From Tubulanus polymorphus (lineage: Eukaryota > Nemertea > Palaeonemertea > Tubulaniformes > Tubulanidae), in assembly GCF_964204645.1 (NCBI RefSeq), contig NC_134028.1, positions 18,574,153 through 18,638,152 of the forward strand: DNA of 64,000 nucleotides, in the 5' to 3' direction. The notes under the pieces were generated by a model, which did not search any database, was not told where the DNA came from, and worked only from the letters and a program-made list of their open reading frames with translations. A program made the position numbers and the translations under genes. Positions 12,508-24,953 of this stretch are shown one piece after another (the first letter of the stretch is position 1; the number at the start of each line of letters is the position of its first letter).

Positions 12508-14429
12508 CGATTGCGCAATACACTTTAGTTCATTTCCAATGAAAGTAACAGACAGGAAGTGTCTAGGTTTTGCTGCTTTTTAGCCAGATAAAGGAATTAA
12601 ATTTAACATTAAAACCAATATAACTCCGAGAATTTTTATCTGTTTAAAACCAAACTTGGTCAGTATGTTGTCTATACAAAGTTTGTTTAGATTCATGTAA
12701 GTAATTGCACAAATACGTAAATTAGGCTAATTTGCATACTAATTATCTAATTAATACCCACTTCTATAACCATTAACACGCAATACTATAGTTTATTTCT
12801 CAAGATAAATGATACTTAAGACATGGAATATCAATTTTGAGATAATATACCGAAGATATCGTGCATCAGGGTGATACCGATTACCACGGTAACCATAAGG
12901 TAAGTATCAAGGCGGCCATCTTGAATCTAATTAACTACATCTTTAATGTATTTAGTTGATTCGATATGGCCTTATAGACCTTTATTATTTGAAATAACTA
13001 ATCTTAGTGGATAAGTTCAATGTTTTAAAGCCTTCTGAAATAAAAGATACTAATAATATCATTATATTTCAGATACTCACTTGCCGCAGAAGAATAGGAT
13101 AAAGCGTTGAAGAGATCTACGTACTACATGGTTTTCCGAAATTAAATCAAATTGAAATGAATGGAAAAGCCTTTGTTTTTCTTTAGATATCCCTAGGCCC
13201 TAACAGATTTACCCATGAAATATCTATATCATGATATCTCAAATTGAGGCTCGAGGAATGGCGGCCATCTTGTTTTGCGTCGATATTTTATCGGAAAGTC
13301 AATTTTAAAAAAGTATGTCATGTTTGGTATCTAATTAAAGGTCTCCTTCTAGGCAAGTCATTCGAATGAAAAAGAAAATTAATAATATAATCCTCTAGAA
13401 TCTATTTGATTAACCACTGGTTGGTGGGTATTTTAGGCCTAGCAGCGGCAGTTATTTAGCGAAAGGGTCGACAATTGGAATTGAAAAACCATGAACAAAT
13501 GAATAACAACTGCTTTTCAGAGGGATATCCTAGTATTCAAGATGAGATGGTTACCTAAAGGTGAAGCAGATAGGAAAAATAAAATTTCTTTTTAGCAAAA
13601 AGTGAGCTAAAATTTAGACAAAACTTGGATTCTTGTGCAAAATACACAAAGTTTTTAAATTGGGTAGGCCTAACCATTATTCGTCTTATATATTGCCGAT
13701 TTCGTAATAAAGTATGAGTTTATTGAGTGAAAGTGACGTTTTACTTGTTAAATTGACATTTAGAGTGGTAAAAATGAACCAGGAAGTGTTTTGATTGATC
13801 AGCTGGCAGCCGGTGTGAGCCGGCAGTGACCCGGATGTAAACAATTTGAAGCGCCTTGCCGACTTTAGGTCAAAATCCGCGAAAGACTACTAAATCAATC
13901 TTAAAAGTAATAATTGAAAACAATATATAAAGTATCTTATTTTATCATGTAGTAGAGTGCAAGTTGTTAAAATTATTAATTTTAGCGTATGAGCACTTAG
14001 AATTATGTTTACGACTTTTTCCGAGTGATACAGGGCCTACCAAAACTTGCACGCACCGACATGCTCTACTTGAAACATGTTCTTAAAATATTCTGAGGTC
14101 AAATATCCAGCCAATCAGCAGCCGGCTCGCGGATTTGACCCAAAAAATTGCTTGCGTTTTTCACGTGTTTTAAAATGCATGAACAAACATGGCCGCCATC
14201 TTGTTTCCTAGAAATGAGCCAACGCGCGCCGAACTACGACTTATTGCTCCGTAACTAGGCAAGATACACTCATGAAATTTACACCACAACAAATAACCGG
14301 TAAATTGAGTATACTGAGCAAGTTTGGCTTCAATCGGATATAGAATACGTTTTTTATGAGCGATTGAAAATTTGAAGCGTGGAAAACGCTAATTATGACA
14401 CATTTTGATCACGTGACCTGAAATCCCTA
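12508..14429. other. Non-coding right half of the 2.1-kb transposon
   Basis: No supported coding frame. Several short 'ggcggccatcttg' segments (near 12,911, 13,258 and 14,190) recur, a motif often seen in transposon ends. The segment ends in the terminal inverted repeat at 14,416-14,429. Confidence 0.5.
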
Positions 14430-15500
14430 CCTATGTCACCAACGGCCGGAGCTGCACATCATGACCTCCTGGTTAGTGGGGAGGGTAACCTCTCGTTAAA
14501 ACCAAAACGTGGCCGTCCAACGAAGACAAAAGCCGAAAATTTGAAAACATCTGAGGATTCCATCCTCCAGCGACTGACTGAAGTGATGGAGAGGGTCGTG
14601 ACGAGAGATGCACCCACCCCGAAAATGCACAATATTCTGGCACCCAAGCCCTATACCATGGGACACAATTTCCGCGTTTGGCTCGAAAGGTTTGACGCGT
14701 TCGCTGACCTGGCCCAGATTAGTTCTCGCATCAACGGGGGCGAACAGCGTAAATCACACCTGATGATGCGACTTGACCATGAGGCATACCAGGCTGTCTC
14801 GAACCTACGTCTCGACTCGAGCCTGTCGTATAATGATTTCTGTCGGCGGCTATCATCCCGTTTCCAACAAACAAAGACTGTGGATGACTTTAAGATGTTG
14901 TTGAAAGGGAGGGACCAAAAGACAACTGAATCTGTGGAACGCTATGCCGACGAGGTAGCAGAGCTGGCAAGGAACGCATACCCTGGCATTGCCTTCGAGC
15001 TGCAGGATGAATTGGCCAAAGACCAATTCCTTAAAGGTAATAGCCTACCCGTCTCAGCGAAGCAGTCAATGTATGCGGCCCAGCCAAGTTCGTTGGCTGC
15101 AGCAGTCGCTCAAGCACGGACTCTGGAAACAGCGAGACGGTTGACTGAGGGCACGACTCATAAACAAAAAGTATCCGTTAACCAGACCCAGCTCGACTCG
15201 ACTAGCTCAGCCATAACCAAACAACTCGACGAATTGAAGTCGATGATGGGAACGCTGATGACTCGAGTAGGCCATTTGGAAGCAGTTGTCTCTGGTAATG
15301 GCAATCGTCGACCACCCGCCGATGACAAATGTTGGCGTTGCAGGGATGCAGACCACCCCAAAAACTTGTGCCCACAAGTTAAATGCTATAATTGCGGGGG
15401 GAGTGGTCACTATTCAAGTAACTGCCACCTACCTAAGGGAAACCAGGGAAACGAGAAGCAGGGTTTTCAGGGGGGCAGTGGAAACCCCATCAGGAAATAG
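14430..15500 (+). CDS. gag: Gypsy gag polyprotein (main part)
   Basis: About 355 residues from the internal ATG at 14,433. A central capsid-like region (YTMGHNFRVWLERFDAFADL ... DDFKMLLKGRDQ) resembles retrotransposon gag. Two zinc knuckles follow near residues 300-330: CWRCRDADHPKNLC and CYNCGGSGHYSSNC. Gag assembles the virus-like particle and its knuckles bind RNA. The first codons lie at 7179-7233 beyond the inserted transposon. A slippery heptamer near the end (15,461) would pass ribosomes into pol. Confidence 0.88.
   Translation, partial: PMSPTAGAAHHDLLVSGEGNLSLKPKRGRPTKTKAENLKTSEDSILQRLTEVMERVVTRDAPTPKMHNILAPKPYTMGHNFRVWLERFDAFADLAQISSRINGGEQRKSHLMMRLDHEAYQAVSNLRLDSSLSYNDFCRRLSSRFQQTKTVDDFKMLLKGRDQKTTESVERYADEVAELARNAYPGIAFELQDELAKDQFLKGNSLPVSAKQSMYAAQPSSLAAAVAQARTLETARRLTEGTTHKQKVSVNQTQLDSTSSAITKQLDELKSMMGTLMTRVGHLEAVVSGNGNRRPPADDKCWRCRDADHPKNLCPQVKCYNCGGSGHYSSNCHLPKGNQGNEKQGFQGGSGNPIRK
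15461..15467 (+). promoter_or_regulatory. Probable -1 ribosomal frameshift site between gag and pol
   Basis: G GGT TTT, read in the gag frame, is an X XXY YYZ slippery heptamer. A -1 shift here enters the pol frame, which stays open from this point past the gag stop at 15,500 to the first pol ATG at 15,551 and onward. This gives a natural gag-pol fusion without needing a separate start. A downstream stimulatory structure was not examined. Confidence 0.6.
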
Positions 15501-18500
15501 TCCCCCCTGTACCGCTGTATATACCCCCGGCAAGACGTAGGAAAAATCGGATGAATACGGCAAATGGTCTAACGTGCGATGCAAGTAGAGATGCACCTAT
15601 TGATGGTTACCATCATACTAGCCCCACCACCGTGAGACCATCAAACCATATTCAAATGATATCGAGACCATCAAACCATATTCAAACGACACCTCAAGAT
15701 GGATATGTGGTTGCTGGCCCGGCATGTGATTCTAGTGGAGATACACCTACTGATGGTCTGCATCCTACTAGAACCATCACTGTTAGACCACCACAACATA
15801 CCCAAAGTATAGAAGAAAATCGACGTGACCCTTCGGAGAACAGTGAGGCTCCCAGTCCGGCTACGGAAAACACTTGTCACAAGTTGCGCGACACCAAGGT
15901 TCAAACAACAGGGACAGAACCAGCCCAGACGAGCTTAGTTACAAACATCGGAACAGTGAGGCTCCACGCCTCGGGCCTTTTCTGTGATGCCGTAGTAAAT
16001 GACCATTTGAAAGCGGTGGTACTCCTGGACACTGGTGCCTCCTGCACAATCATTAGAGGTTCGGTATGGGACTCTAGCAGCCCGACTGGTGAAGCCGCTG
16101 CACTGAGGCCAATCGAAGGAATCGTGACAACGGCTACCGGTCAGCCAATGGAGTTACGTGGATTAGCTGATGTATGTCTGAGAGTTGGAACTGAAGAATT
16201 TCATGTCCCCATGATCGTCAGTGAGGATTTGGCACAAGACTGCTTGCTTGGAAGTGATTTCTTCGAGAAATATGGCTGCAACATAGATTACCGTAACAAA
16301 GTGCTCCGCTTCGGAAGCCTCAGCGAGGTGCCTGTCCGCCAGAGCCCCAAACGCGCGAGCGCTTGCAGGGTGTTCATCAGTAAGAGCCAAATCATTCCAG
16401 CTGGATCCGAGGTGGTGGTAAATGGATACATGAAACGGAGTTATGCTCATAATAATTCGACCTCAGGGATGATCAGCAGCTGTGGACGGAATAATTTTTG
16501 CACTGGGAAAACACTGGTGGTACCGGAGGCAAACCAGATACCGGTTCGGCTGGCTAACTTCTCGGATGAGGCTTGTAGAGTCGACAGGGGCCAGACTATT
16601 GGTCTATTCTGCCCCCTACAGTCAGTTGACATCATGACTGTCGACGACCATGCTCAAAACCCGTCAACTCCAAAAATCCAGCTGCAGGGTGGTGACAATA
16701 CTGAATTCAAGGACCTCTTGAGAGAATTGAAAATCGACCAGCTTGAAATCCCCACTGACATGAAAACACAGCTTGTTGACATCATACGGGAGCTAAAGTC
16801 AGTATTCTCGATGGGAGACTTTGACATTGGTCGAACAGATTCGCTTGAATTCGAGATTGACACCGGTGACCACCCACCGATAAAACAACATCCCCGTCGG
16901 CTACCCCCCGGTAGGAGAGCTTTTGTTGAGGGGACGACCAAGGAGCTTTTAGAACACGACTTGATCCGGCCATCCACCAGCCCGTGGTCAAGCCCAATAG
17001 TTCTAGCGAAAAAGGCCGATGGTTCCCTGCGTCTATGCTGCGATTACCGCCGACTCAATGACGCAACAGTCAAAGACGCTCACCCATTAGGTCGAATAGA
17101 CAGTACCCTAGAGGCTTTATCGGGCGCAACCTGGTTCTCGTCCCTCGATTTAACTAGCGAATACTGGCAGGTCCCAATAAAGGAATCAGACAAACATAAG
17201 ACCGCATTCACGACTGAAAACCATCTATTTGAGTGGAATGTCATGCCGTTTGGAGTCTGTAATGCCCCGGCGTCATTCAGCAGACTGATGGCAATGGTAC
17301 TGGATGATGTTGCATGGAAAACATGCCTTATCTACCTGGATGATGTAGTGGTGTTTAGTCATGATCTACCAACCCATCTGACGCGATTACAAGAGGTATT
17401 TCGTTGCTTTCAGAAAGCCGGTCTCAAGCTAAAACCGAGGAAGTGCTCGCTTTTCCAGCGGCGCCTCAAGTTTTTGGGGCATGTAGTAAGCGAGGCCGGT
17501 GTCGAAACCGACGGTGCCAAATGCGATAGAGTCAGGGATTGGCCGACCCCAACGTCAGTTACCGAACTGCGTAGTTTCCTTGGTCTTGTGACATATTACT
17601 CGCAATTCATCAAGGATTTCGCCGACTTGACAGCCTCGCTACACCGCCTTACGAGGAAAAATAAACCATTCGTCTGGACATTCAAGCAACAACTAGCGTT
17701 TGACGGACTGAAAGAAAAGCTGACCAGCTCCCCTATCCTGGCATTCCCAGATTTCTCGGAGGGTGCTGGAGAGTTCATTTTGGACTGTGACGCCTCTAAC
17801 TGGGCTATCGGAGGGGTGCTGTCACAACTACAACACGATGGTTCTGAGAGAGTGATCGAGTACAGTAGCCGCACGCTGAAAGGTGGAGAGGAGAACTATT
17901 GTGCCACCAGGCGCGGAATGTTGGCCTTGGTTGACATGATTGATCACTTCCGCCACCATTTACTAGGCAGGAAATTCAAAGTTCGCACAGACCACGCAGC
18001 ACTCAAGTGGCTACAAACCTTCAAAAACCCTGAGGGCCAAGTGGCTCGGTGGCTTGAACGCCTGTCGGAATATGATTTCGTGATCGAACATCGAGCTGGA
18101 AGCAAACATTTGAACGCAGACGCCCTGTCTCGCATCCCTAAGAGACAGAGGAAACATGGGGACTGCCCAACTTGTGGTGACACTGGTCCATCTATATACC
18201 AGGTGACTGCAAAACATCAGGGCGATTTGACAGCGCACTCCACTGGCTTGTCCAGGAACAAAATAATCGAGGCGCAAGTAAATGACCCAGAAATATCAGA
18301 AATTAGGGAGTTCTTGGCCGGAGATGGGGTCAAGGACAAGAAACGGCTACAACGGTGTGGTAGAACAGCGAGGAGCCTCTATAGTCTGGTTGAGCGTCTA
18401 GAGCTTTTAGATGGCATTCTTGCGCTTAAACCACTTCCGGGGGCTACCTCAACGAGACACCGAGTGGTACTACCCATTTCACTGACTGATGGAACCATAG

Positions 18501-20097
18501 GAGTCATACATCAGGGATTTGCCGGGAAACATCTCGGTACCAAAAAGACAGAGTGCAAAATTAGGGAAAGATTCTGGGTATTAGGCCTCTCAGCTAGGGT
18601 CAGGGATTTTGTTCGGGGCTGCAAAACTTGCCAAGAGTGCAAGTCCCCGTCCAAACTACCAAAAGCCCCAATGATGTCTACACCGGTACGGCGACGCTTC
18701 CAGCGTGTACATATAGACATCGTGGGCCCATTACCGAGAACCCGCCGCGGCAATGTCTACATTCTAGTGGCTCAAGATGCATTCACTAAGTGGCCCGAAG
18801 CATGGCCAATTCGCACGGAAAAGGCCTCCGTGGTGGCACGTGCCCTTGTGAACGAGTGGGTCACCCGTTACGGCTGCCCTGAATCCATCCACTCGGACAA
18901 AGGCACGAACTTCGAGTCGAAAGTTTTCATGGAGATGTGTAGGATCTTGGCTATTGAAAAGACCAGAACCACTGCCTACCATCCTATGGGCAATGGGCAG
19001 GTGGAAAATTTCAATAAGTCCCTGAAGGCCATGCTGACTACAGCCGTCAATGAGTGTGGAACAAACTGGGACGAGGAACTACCAGCGTGTTTGATGGCAT
19101 TTCGTTCAAGCGTCCAGCACTCCACTCTTGAAACGCCGTTCTACTTGATGTACGCCGAGGAAATGTCACTACCAATCGACATCAGCGTAGGCTTGCCCGA
19201 GGACCACCAACCAAGGACTAAGTATGGCATGGACCTCTCTGACCGCCTCACGTCAAGTCACACAACATTGTTCGTGATCGACTAGTGATGGCACAAAGGC
19301 GTCAGAAAATGGACTATGACCGTTTCGCAAAACGCGGGGGTTACAAGGTCGGGGATCGCGTGTGGCTGATGAGCCATTTCTTGAAGAAGGACGAGGCATC
19401 TAAGTTCCACCGGAAATGGAAAGGGCCTTACGTCGTGACCGAGAGACTATCGGAGGTGAATTACAGGGTTGTCCTGGAACCAGGCGCCGATCCGAGGGCG
19501 GTGAAGAGAAAGCGGGTTGTGCACTTCAATGATATGAAACCGTGCTTCCTGTCTAGTGAGGCCGTGACCATAGGTCATAAAAAACCTAGACAGGAACCGG
19601 TTAAAACGACCGATCCCGAGGAGCAACCAACCCTCAATGACGACGAGGGGGAGGAAGATGAAGACTGTGTCTGGACACGGTCACACCCCGAGACAACGGC
19701 AGTTATTCAAGAACCTCTTGTAACAAACCCTACCCAAAACCATCGCGAGCCTCCTACTCAAAACCGCTCCAAGCCTGGGCCTTTGAACATTACAAACACT
19801 GAGGGGCACAGAAGACTCAGGCCCAGAGTAGGGATCAGGCGCCCTAGTCGGTTCGTAAACTCATGTACAGTCAAGAACGATGATTCGCTAGCCAACCAAA
19901 ATAGGGCCTCAGACCCTTTGGTGGATCCAAACACACTTATAGGACCTCCAGTCGCCTCGGACAAGATTGAGCAGAACAACATTTTTGATATAGAACTGAT
20001 CCAAAATTGCCAGAAATGTCGCGAAGTTCGGTCCCGGATTAACATGAGGAAAGGCTACTGGTTAGAAATGGGCCGGTACCTTAAATCAAAGGGTTAA
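15464..20097 (+). pseudogene. pol: Gypsy pol polyprotein, one frameshift
   Basis: The frame runs to 19,285 and, after a shift, to 20,097. Counting from the ATG at 15,551: aspartic protease LLDTGASCTII (near 157), reverse transcriptase with SSLDLTSEYWQ (near 529) and YLDDVVVFS (near 593), RNase H with FILDCDASNWAIGG (near 740), and integrase with an H2C2 zinc-binding segment (near 980-1030). The catalytic triad follows in HIDIVGPLP, HSDKGTNFES and GNGQVENFNK. The second frame carries the chromo-like integrase C-terminus (FHRKWKGPYVVTERLSEVNY). A two-base excess in a CA run near 19,262 causes the break at 19,285. A long hydrophilic tail follows the integrase. Confidence 0.92.
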
Positions 20098-20343
20098 ATC
20101 CTATATATATATTTAGTACCCTTGTATATAACCCTGTATATATATTTACTTAGTTTTAGTAGACAGTTTATTATCATTTGTAACTGGTGGTGACTAGGAT
20201 TTCAGACCCCTTGCACCTCCTGATGGTATGCTTGGGACCACCCACCTTGCATGATTCGGGTGGTATCTGAATGAACGGAATCTCCGCCATTTAGTCTTGT
20301 CGTTGCAGCCAACTCATGTTTTGAACTATTTATCGTTTCTAGC

Positions 20344-21177
20344 ATGGACTGTATCGAGTTAGACCAGTTATCTAGCCTCCACGAGGCGACACAGACCCTT
20401 AAACGGCAGGTCTCGAAAGAAGTCTGTTCCACCCTTCACAGACAGGACAAGACCCTCAGCGAATTGAGAGCCAAGATGGGCAGACTTTATAACTCTGCCG
20501 TAGAACAGTCGTTTGTGGAGGATCCTGGTCGCATAGTAACCGGTGCGGTAGTAACCGGTCTCAAGACGACAAAGACCCGACGTTTTCGGCCGAAGATGAG
20601 CACAGCTGCATTTGAGTACATCAGCCAGGAACTAGTGAACGCCCTGGCCGAATGTGGTGGTGACTCCTCGTACATCTGGTCGAAACTTGGAGACTTGAAA
20701 CAGAGGGCAGTTGAGGACTTACCAATCGTGTTGCTGGGAGACTCGATGTTTACGGGGCTAAAGGCCAGCGGCGGTTTGATTCCAATTTGCCACCCTGGTG
20801 AACGACTCGGTGATTTGTTGGAGTACCTCCCACATGTATCCTTTAGGGCAAGAGCGATTGTGGTCACGCATGGTATGAACCATGCCGGCGATTATGGCAG
20901 GACGACAGAGGAGTTGGCGGAAGTTTTGGCGCTACTCAAGGGCAAGCACCCTTCTGTTCCCCTTTTCCACCTACAGACCCCTGTCCCTCCTTGCTGGCGT
21001 GGTGACCACAATCGGGTAAACAACATCAACCGGGTTAACGTCTTCGCCCTCCGTGCCGGGTTCCAACAGGCCGACCATCCAGATATCCCGGATTCTGATT
21101 TTGTGGGGATCCACTACAAAAAGTCGGCCATGCACTATGTCTGTCGGGAAATAATCCGTGTGGTAGATCGCGCCTGA
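20344..21177 (+). CDS. SGNH/GDSL-hydrolase-like ORF3 of the Gypsy element
   Basis: 277 residues in the position where env would lie, between pol and the polypurine tract. The first ~55 residues look coiled-coil. A hydrolase-like fold begins at PIVLLGDSMFTG (GDS, nucleophile Ser near 134) and contains VVTHGMNHAGD (block III Asn near 179) and DFVGIHYKK (block V Asp/His, near 252-257), followed by a short helix to the C-terminus. These are the S, G/N, N and H signatures of SGNH hydrolases, which cleave esters. Related esterase domains are known in ORF1 of CR1-type LINEs. No signal peptide or membrane segment is seen, so it is not an envelope protein. Its role in the element is unknown. Confidence 0.72.
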   Translation: MDCIELDQLSSLHEATQTLKRQVSKEVCSTLHRQDKTLSELRAKMGRLYNSAVEQSFVEDPGRIVTGAVVTGLKTTKTRRFRPKMSTAAFEYISQELVNALAECGGDSSYIWSKLGDLKQRAVEDLPIVLLGDSMFTGLKASGGLIPICHPGERLGDLLEYLPHVSFRARAIVVTHGMNHAGDYGRTTEELAEVLALLKGKHPSVPLFHLQTPVPPCWRGDHNRVNNINRVNVFALRAGFQQADHPDIPDSDFVGIHYKKSAMHYVCREIIRVVDRA

Positions 21178-21692
21178 ATGTGTTTCCTTCGGTACCTAAC
21201 GATGGTTCACCTGGAGTCGCTTATTCTTTGTAATGTTAGTGACAAAAAGCCATTCAGTCCAAATACTACCACACGTGACCCCCCAGATGTAGCACACCCC
21301 ATTGCGTACAGTTTCTTTCCGTTTTCTTTTGATTGTATTTTTCAGCTTCCCAGGACGAGGAACAGTGGCAGAGGGGCAAGCCAAGTGCAGTGTCCATTGG
21401 CCGTATCTACCTTTTGATGGTATAGATATTTTTGGTTAGACACTACGCTTAGGTGCGCCCCGAAAACAAACCACAAACCATTAGTGGAGATCGAAAGCTG
21501 CATGTATTATCATCACTGAGATGCAACCCTAATGCGAAACAACGACTACGCCATGTTAGATGTCTACTGTATCCAGAGCCGAGAAGTTTGGAGCTTAATA
21601 TACTATAATAAGGACTATAATTTAATTTGTGTAGATATTTTGACTATATATTCCTGTTCAAATAGGAGTTTGAACAAGTTGAAGGGGGGTGG
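21178..21692 (+). other. Gypsy 3' untranslated region with polypurine tract
   Basis: No supported ORF after the SGNH gene. AAGGGGGGTGG at 21,682-21,692 abuts the 3' LTR and is a good polypurine tract for plus-strand priming. Confidence 0.7.
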
Positions 21693-21884
21693 TGTGATGG
21701 AATATGTCCATCAGTCGTTTTCTATGTTGTAACTGGAGGGTGCTGCCCTCTCTCTCGAAAATACAGAACAATAGGTGATTGTGTTAATATCTTTTGTCCG
21801 CCTTTTTACTGGTTTTTGGGCTCTCAGAGTCGATATTTGGAGGAAACTTCTACTGTGGAACAGGCAGAATAGGACCTCGTTACA
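21693..21884 (+). repeat. Gypsy 3' LTR
   Basis: 192 bp, same as 6744-6935, followed by TTAA. Confidence 0.92.
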
Positions 21885-23232
21885 TTAACTATATATTAAC
21901 TATATTCGTGGTTAGCAATCTATATTATACTCATTACTATAAAGATACCATAAAAAAGGAAGTTTTTTCCATTTCACCAGTTTTGATGCAGACCTGTCAC
22001 CTCAGGTCCCGAGAAGCTCTGCAAAATGGCGCGAGCTGCCGTGTGAGGTCTCGCTTCATAATTATTGTTTTATAGTAACTTAAGATTAACTATATCCATG
22101 GTTAGCAATCTATATTATATTCATTACTATAAAGATACCATAAAAGTTAATGTTTTCCTTCATTTCATCAGTTTTAATGCAGACCTGTCACCACGGGTCT
22201 CGAGAAGCTCTGCAAAATGGCGCGAGCTGCCGTGTGAGATCTCGCTTCAAAATTATTGTTTTATAGTAACTTAAGATTAACTATATCCATGGTTAGCAAT
22301 CTTTATTATATTCATTACTATAAAGAGACCATAAAAAATAAAGTTTTCCTTCATTTCATCAGTTTTAATGCAGACCTGTCACCACAGGTCCCGAGGAGCT
22401 CTGCAAAATGGCGCGAGCTGCCGTGTGAGGTCTCGCTTCAAAATTATGGTTTTATGGTAACTGAAGATTAACTCTATCTATGGTTAGCAATTTATATTAT
22501 ACTCATTACTATATAGAGGTTATAAAAAGTAAAGTTTTTTCCATTTCATCAGTTTTAGTGCAGACCTGTCACCACAGGTCCCCAGAAGCTCTGCAAAATG
22601 GCGCGAGCTGTTGTGTGAGGTCCGCTTCATAATTATTGTTTTATAGTAACTTAAGATTAATTCTATCCATGGTTAGCAATTTATATTATACTCTTTACTA
22701 TAAAGAGACCATAAAAAGTTGTTTTCCTTCATTTCATCAGTTTTAATGCAGACCTGTCACCACAGGTCTCGAGAAGCTCTCTACAAAATGGCGCGCGTTG
22801 CCGTGTGAGGTCTCGCTTCAAAATTATTGTTTTATAATTACTTAAGATTAACTATATCCATGGTTAGCAATCTATATTATATTCATTGGTTAGCAATCTA
22901 TATTATATTCATTACTATAAAGAGACCATAAAAATTAAAGTTTTCCTTCATTTCATTAGTTTTAATGCAGACCTGTCACCACAGGTCCCGATCAGAAGCT
23001 CTGCAAAATGACGCGCGTTGCAGTGTGAGGTCTCGCTTCAAAATTATTGTTTTATAGTATTTCAAGATTTAATCTATCTATGGTAAGCATACAATTTTAC
23101 ATTCACCATTAGAAAGAGATCATAAAAAGTTCAGGTTTTTCTATTTCATCAGTTTTCAAGCAGACCTGTCACCACAGGTCCCGAAGCTCTGCAAAATGGC
23201 GCGAGCTGCCGTGTGAGGTCTCACTAATTAAT
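21885..23232 (+). repeat. Tandem satellite, ~190-bp monomers, about seven copies
   Basis: Monomers recur at about 21,990, 22,181, 22,374, 22,564, 22,751, 22,970 and 23,164. Spacing is 187-194 bp apart from one 219-bp unit that contains an internal duplication of GGTTAGCAATCTATATTAT. Each has a GACCTGTCACC-ACAGGTC dyad, an ATGGCGCGAGCTGCCGTG block and an AT-rich spacer. The small open frames across them are accidental. Confidence 0.9.
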
Positions 23233-24539
23233 CAGTGTTATGTCTAATTTATCCTATGTCAACTTATAAGCTTGGACTGAAATGTTTTTAAATTGCATGT
23301 GCACCTGGTGAATTAATTATATTGCGAGTAATTAATAATAATATGTAAATATATAGGGCCTAATCATAATGAGTATAATCATTGTTATTAATACTGATTA
23401 TGAGTACATAAGGCACTACTGGTATCATTGCCTGATCTTGATATTTTCATGTTTCATGTTACAAAAAAATAAATAAATTGTAAACAATTCTTTCAATGTT
23501 CTCAAATCATTCACCATCATTGCATCTTTATTATATACAAGGCGATATAGTTCAACAACTTTTTATAAACGGACAAACATAAATTCTTAAATAAATTCAT
23601 AACACATAATAGTTTGTTTTTTGTTTTTGAATAATATATTCAGAAAGCACTAAGATATGTTCTTTTTGTTTCTTATCGGCTATCATTTGTTCTAAATCCG
23701 CGCCTATCATATCTTCTAATCGCCTATCATCGGTTCAGTCATAACGATTTTCATTTTAGCGAATCGACCTGTCACCTGAGGTCCCACCTGTCATGTCAGG
23801 TCTTGGGCCCTGACATGACAGGTTCTGGAAACTCTGCAGACAGACCTAAATGGTGCGAAGAGCAAGACTGGTTGCGGTGGCAGCACATGACGGCTTCACC
23901 CAGTCCAGTAGTGTGGTTATTCTGCGGATTTTCCAGAACCTGCCCTGAGAGACCACCTAGCTTCTCAGGACAGGAACCTGCCCTGAGAGGCCAAGCGTTT
24001 GAATCAATAGAAAATGAAAACCCATTCAACAGATTGAGCTGAAACGGTGGCAAGTCAAGGTGATCGGGATAGTTCGTATTCAAACTAAATACAAGTTTTC
24101 GATCATAAAATTGAAGACTACGCTGTATTCTATAGAAATGAATTAAGAATTACAAATGCTTTAAATCATATTAAGCTAAAACAGTTAAAAAGTCAAGATG
24201 ATAGGGAAACGGGTTTCATGCGGAATGCCCGTATACAAGTAAAATCAATAATATATGTATTTTTGCTGAAATATATAAGAAAATAGAATTAAAATTGATA
24301 TTTTTTCAGAAACAAATTAAGAAATACAAATATTTTTCTCTGTGGGAACATTTTCATCAAAAATTTCATCTATAACTAATAGGCCTATCTGAAAAAGAAA
24401 AATCACAATTATTCTCAGGAATAAGATTTTGCTGCTATACTTATATAAGGCTTAAATGGGACAGCCAAAAGGATATTTCCGCGTTGTTATTTAATATAAT
24501 CAACTTTACGAAACTCTCAAAGAAGACAAATATTGTAAT
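23233..24539. other. Non-coding, with a compact inverted repeat at 23,783-23,820
   Basis: ACCTGTCATGTCAGG and its complement CCTGACATGACAGGT face each other around a short spacer. CCTGCCCTGAGAG units follow at about 23,938 and 23,988, related to the satellite at 27,618. The rest is AT-rich without coding frames. Confidence 0.5.
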
Positions 24540-24953
24540 GCAGTAGCTATAACGCCCTGTAATGCTATGTGAAACCCTAGTAACTAAAAGTGAAATATGT
24601 GTAACGCTATGTAACACCCTATAACAAGGGTGTAACAGGCTGTAACGCCCTGTAACGCTATATGAAACCCTAGAAACTAAGGGTGAAATATGTGTAACGC
24701 TTTGTAACACCCTATAACAAGGAACCAGGATGTAACACCCTGTAACGCTATATGAAACCCTAGAAACTAAAAGTGAAATATGTGCAACGCTTTGTAACAC
24801 CCTGTAACAAGGGTGTAACCGGCTGTAACACCCTGTAACGCTATATGAAACCCTAGAAACTAAAAGTGAAATATTTGTAACGCTTTGTAACACCCTGTAA
24901 CAAGGGTGTAACAGGCTGTAACACCTTGTAACGCTATATGAAACCCTGAGAGA
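24540..24953 (+). repeat. Tandem repeat, ~92-97-bp units
   Basis: About four and a half copies of a unit containing CTATATGAAACCCTAG, AAGTGAAATATGTG and several TGTAACACCCTGTAAC segments; unit starts are near 24,551, 24,650, 24,742, 24,834 and 24,930. The repeat makes an open frame on the minus strand (24,441-24,893) that is not a gene. The array stops where the Copia fragment begins. Confidence 0.85.

Noticed and set aside
15671-18982. Minus-strand ORFs opposite pol
   Set aside because: Shadow frames of the Gypsy polyprotein without recognisable motifs.
24441-24893. 150-residue minus-strand ORF with internal repeats
   Set aside because: It lies on a non-coding tandem repeat whose unit happens to lack stops in that frame.
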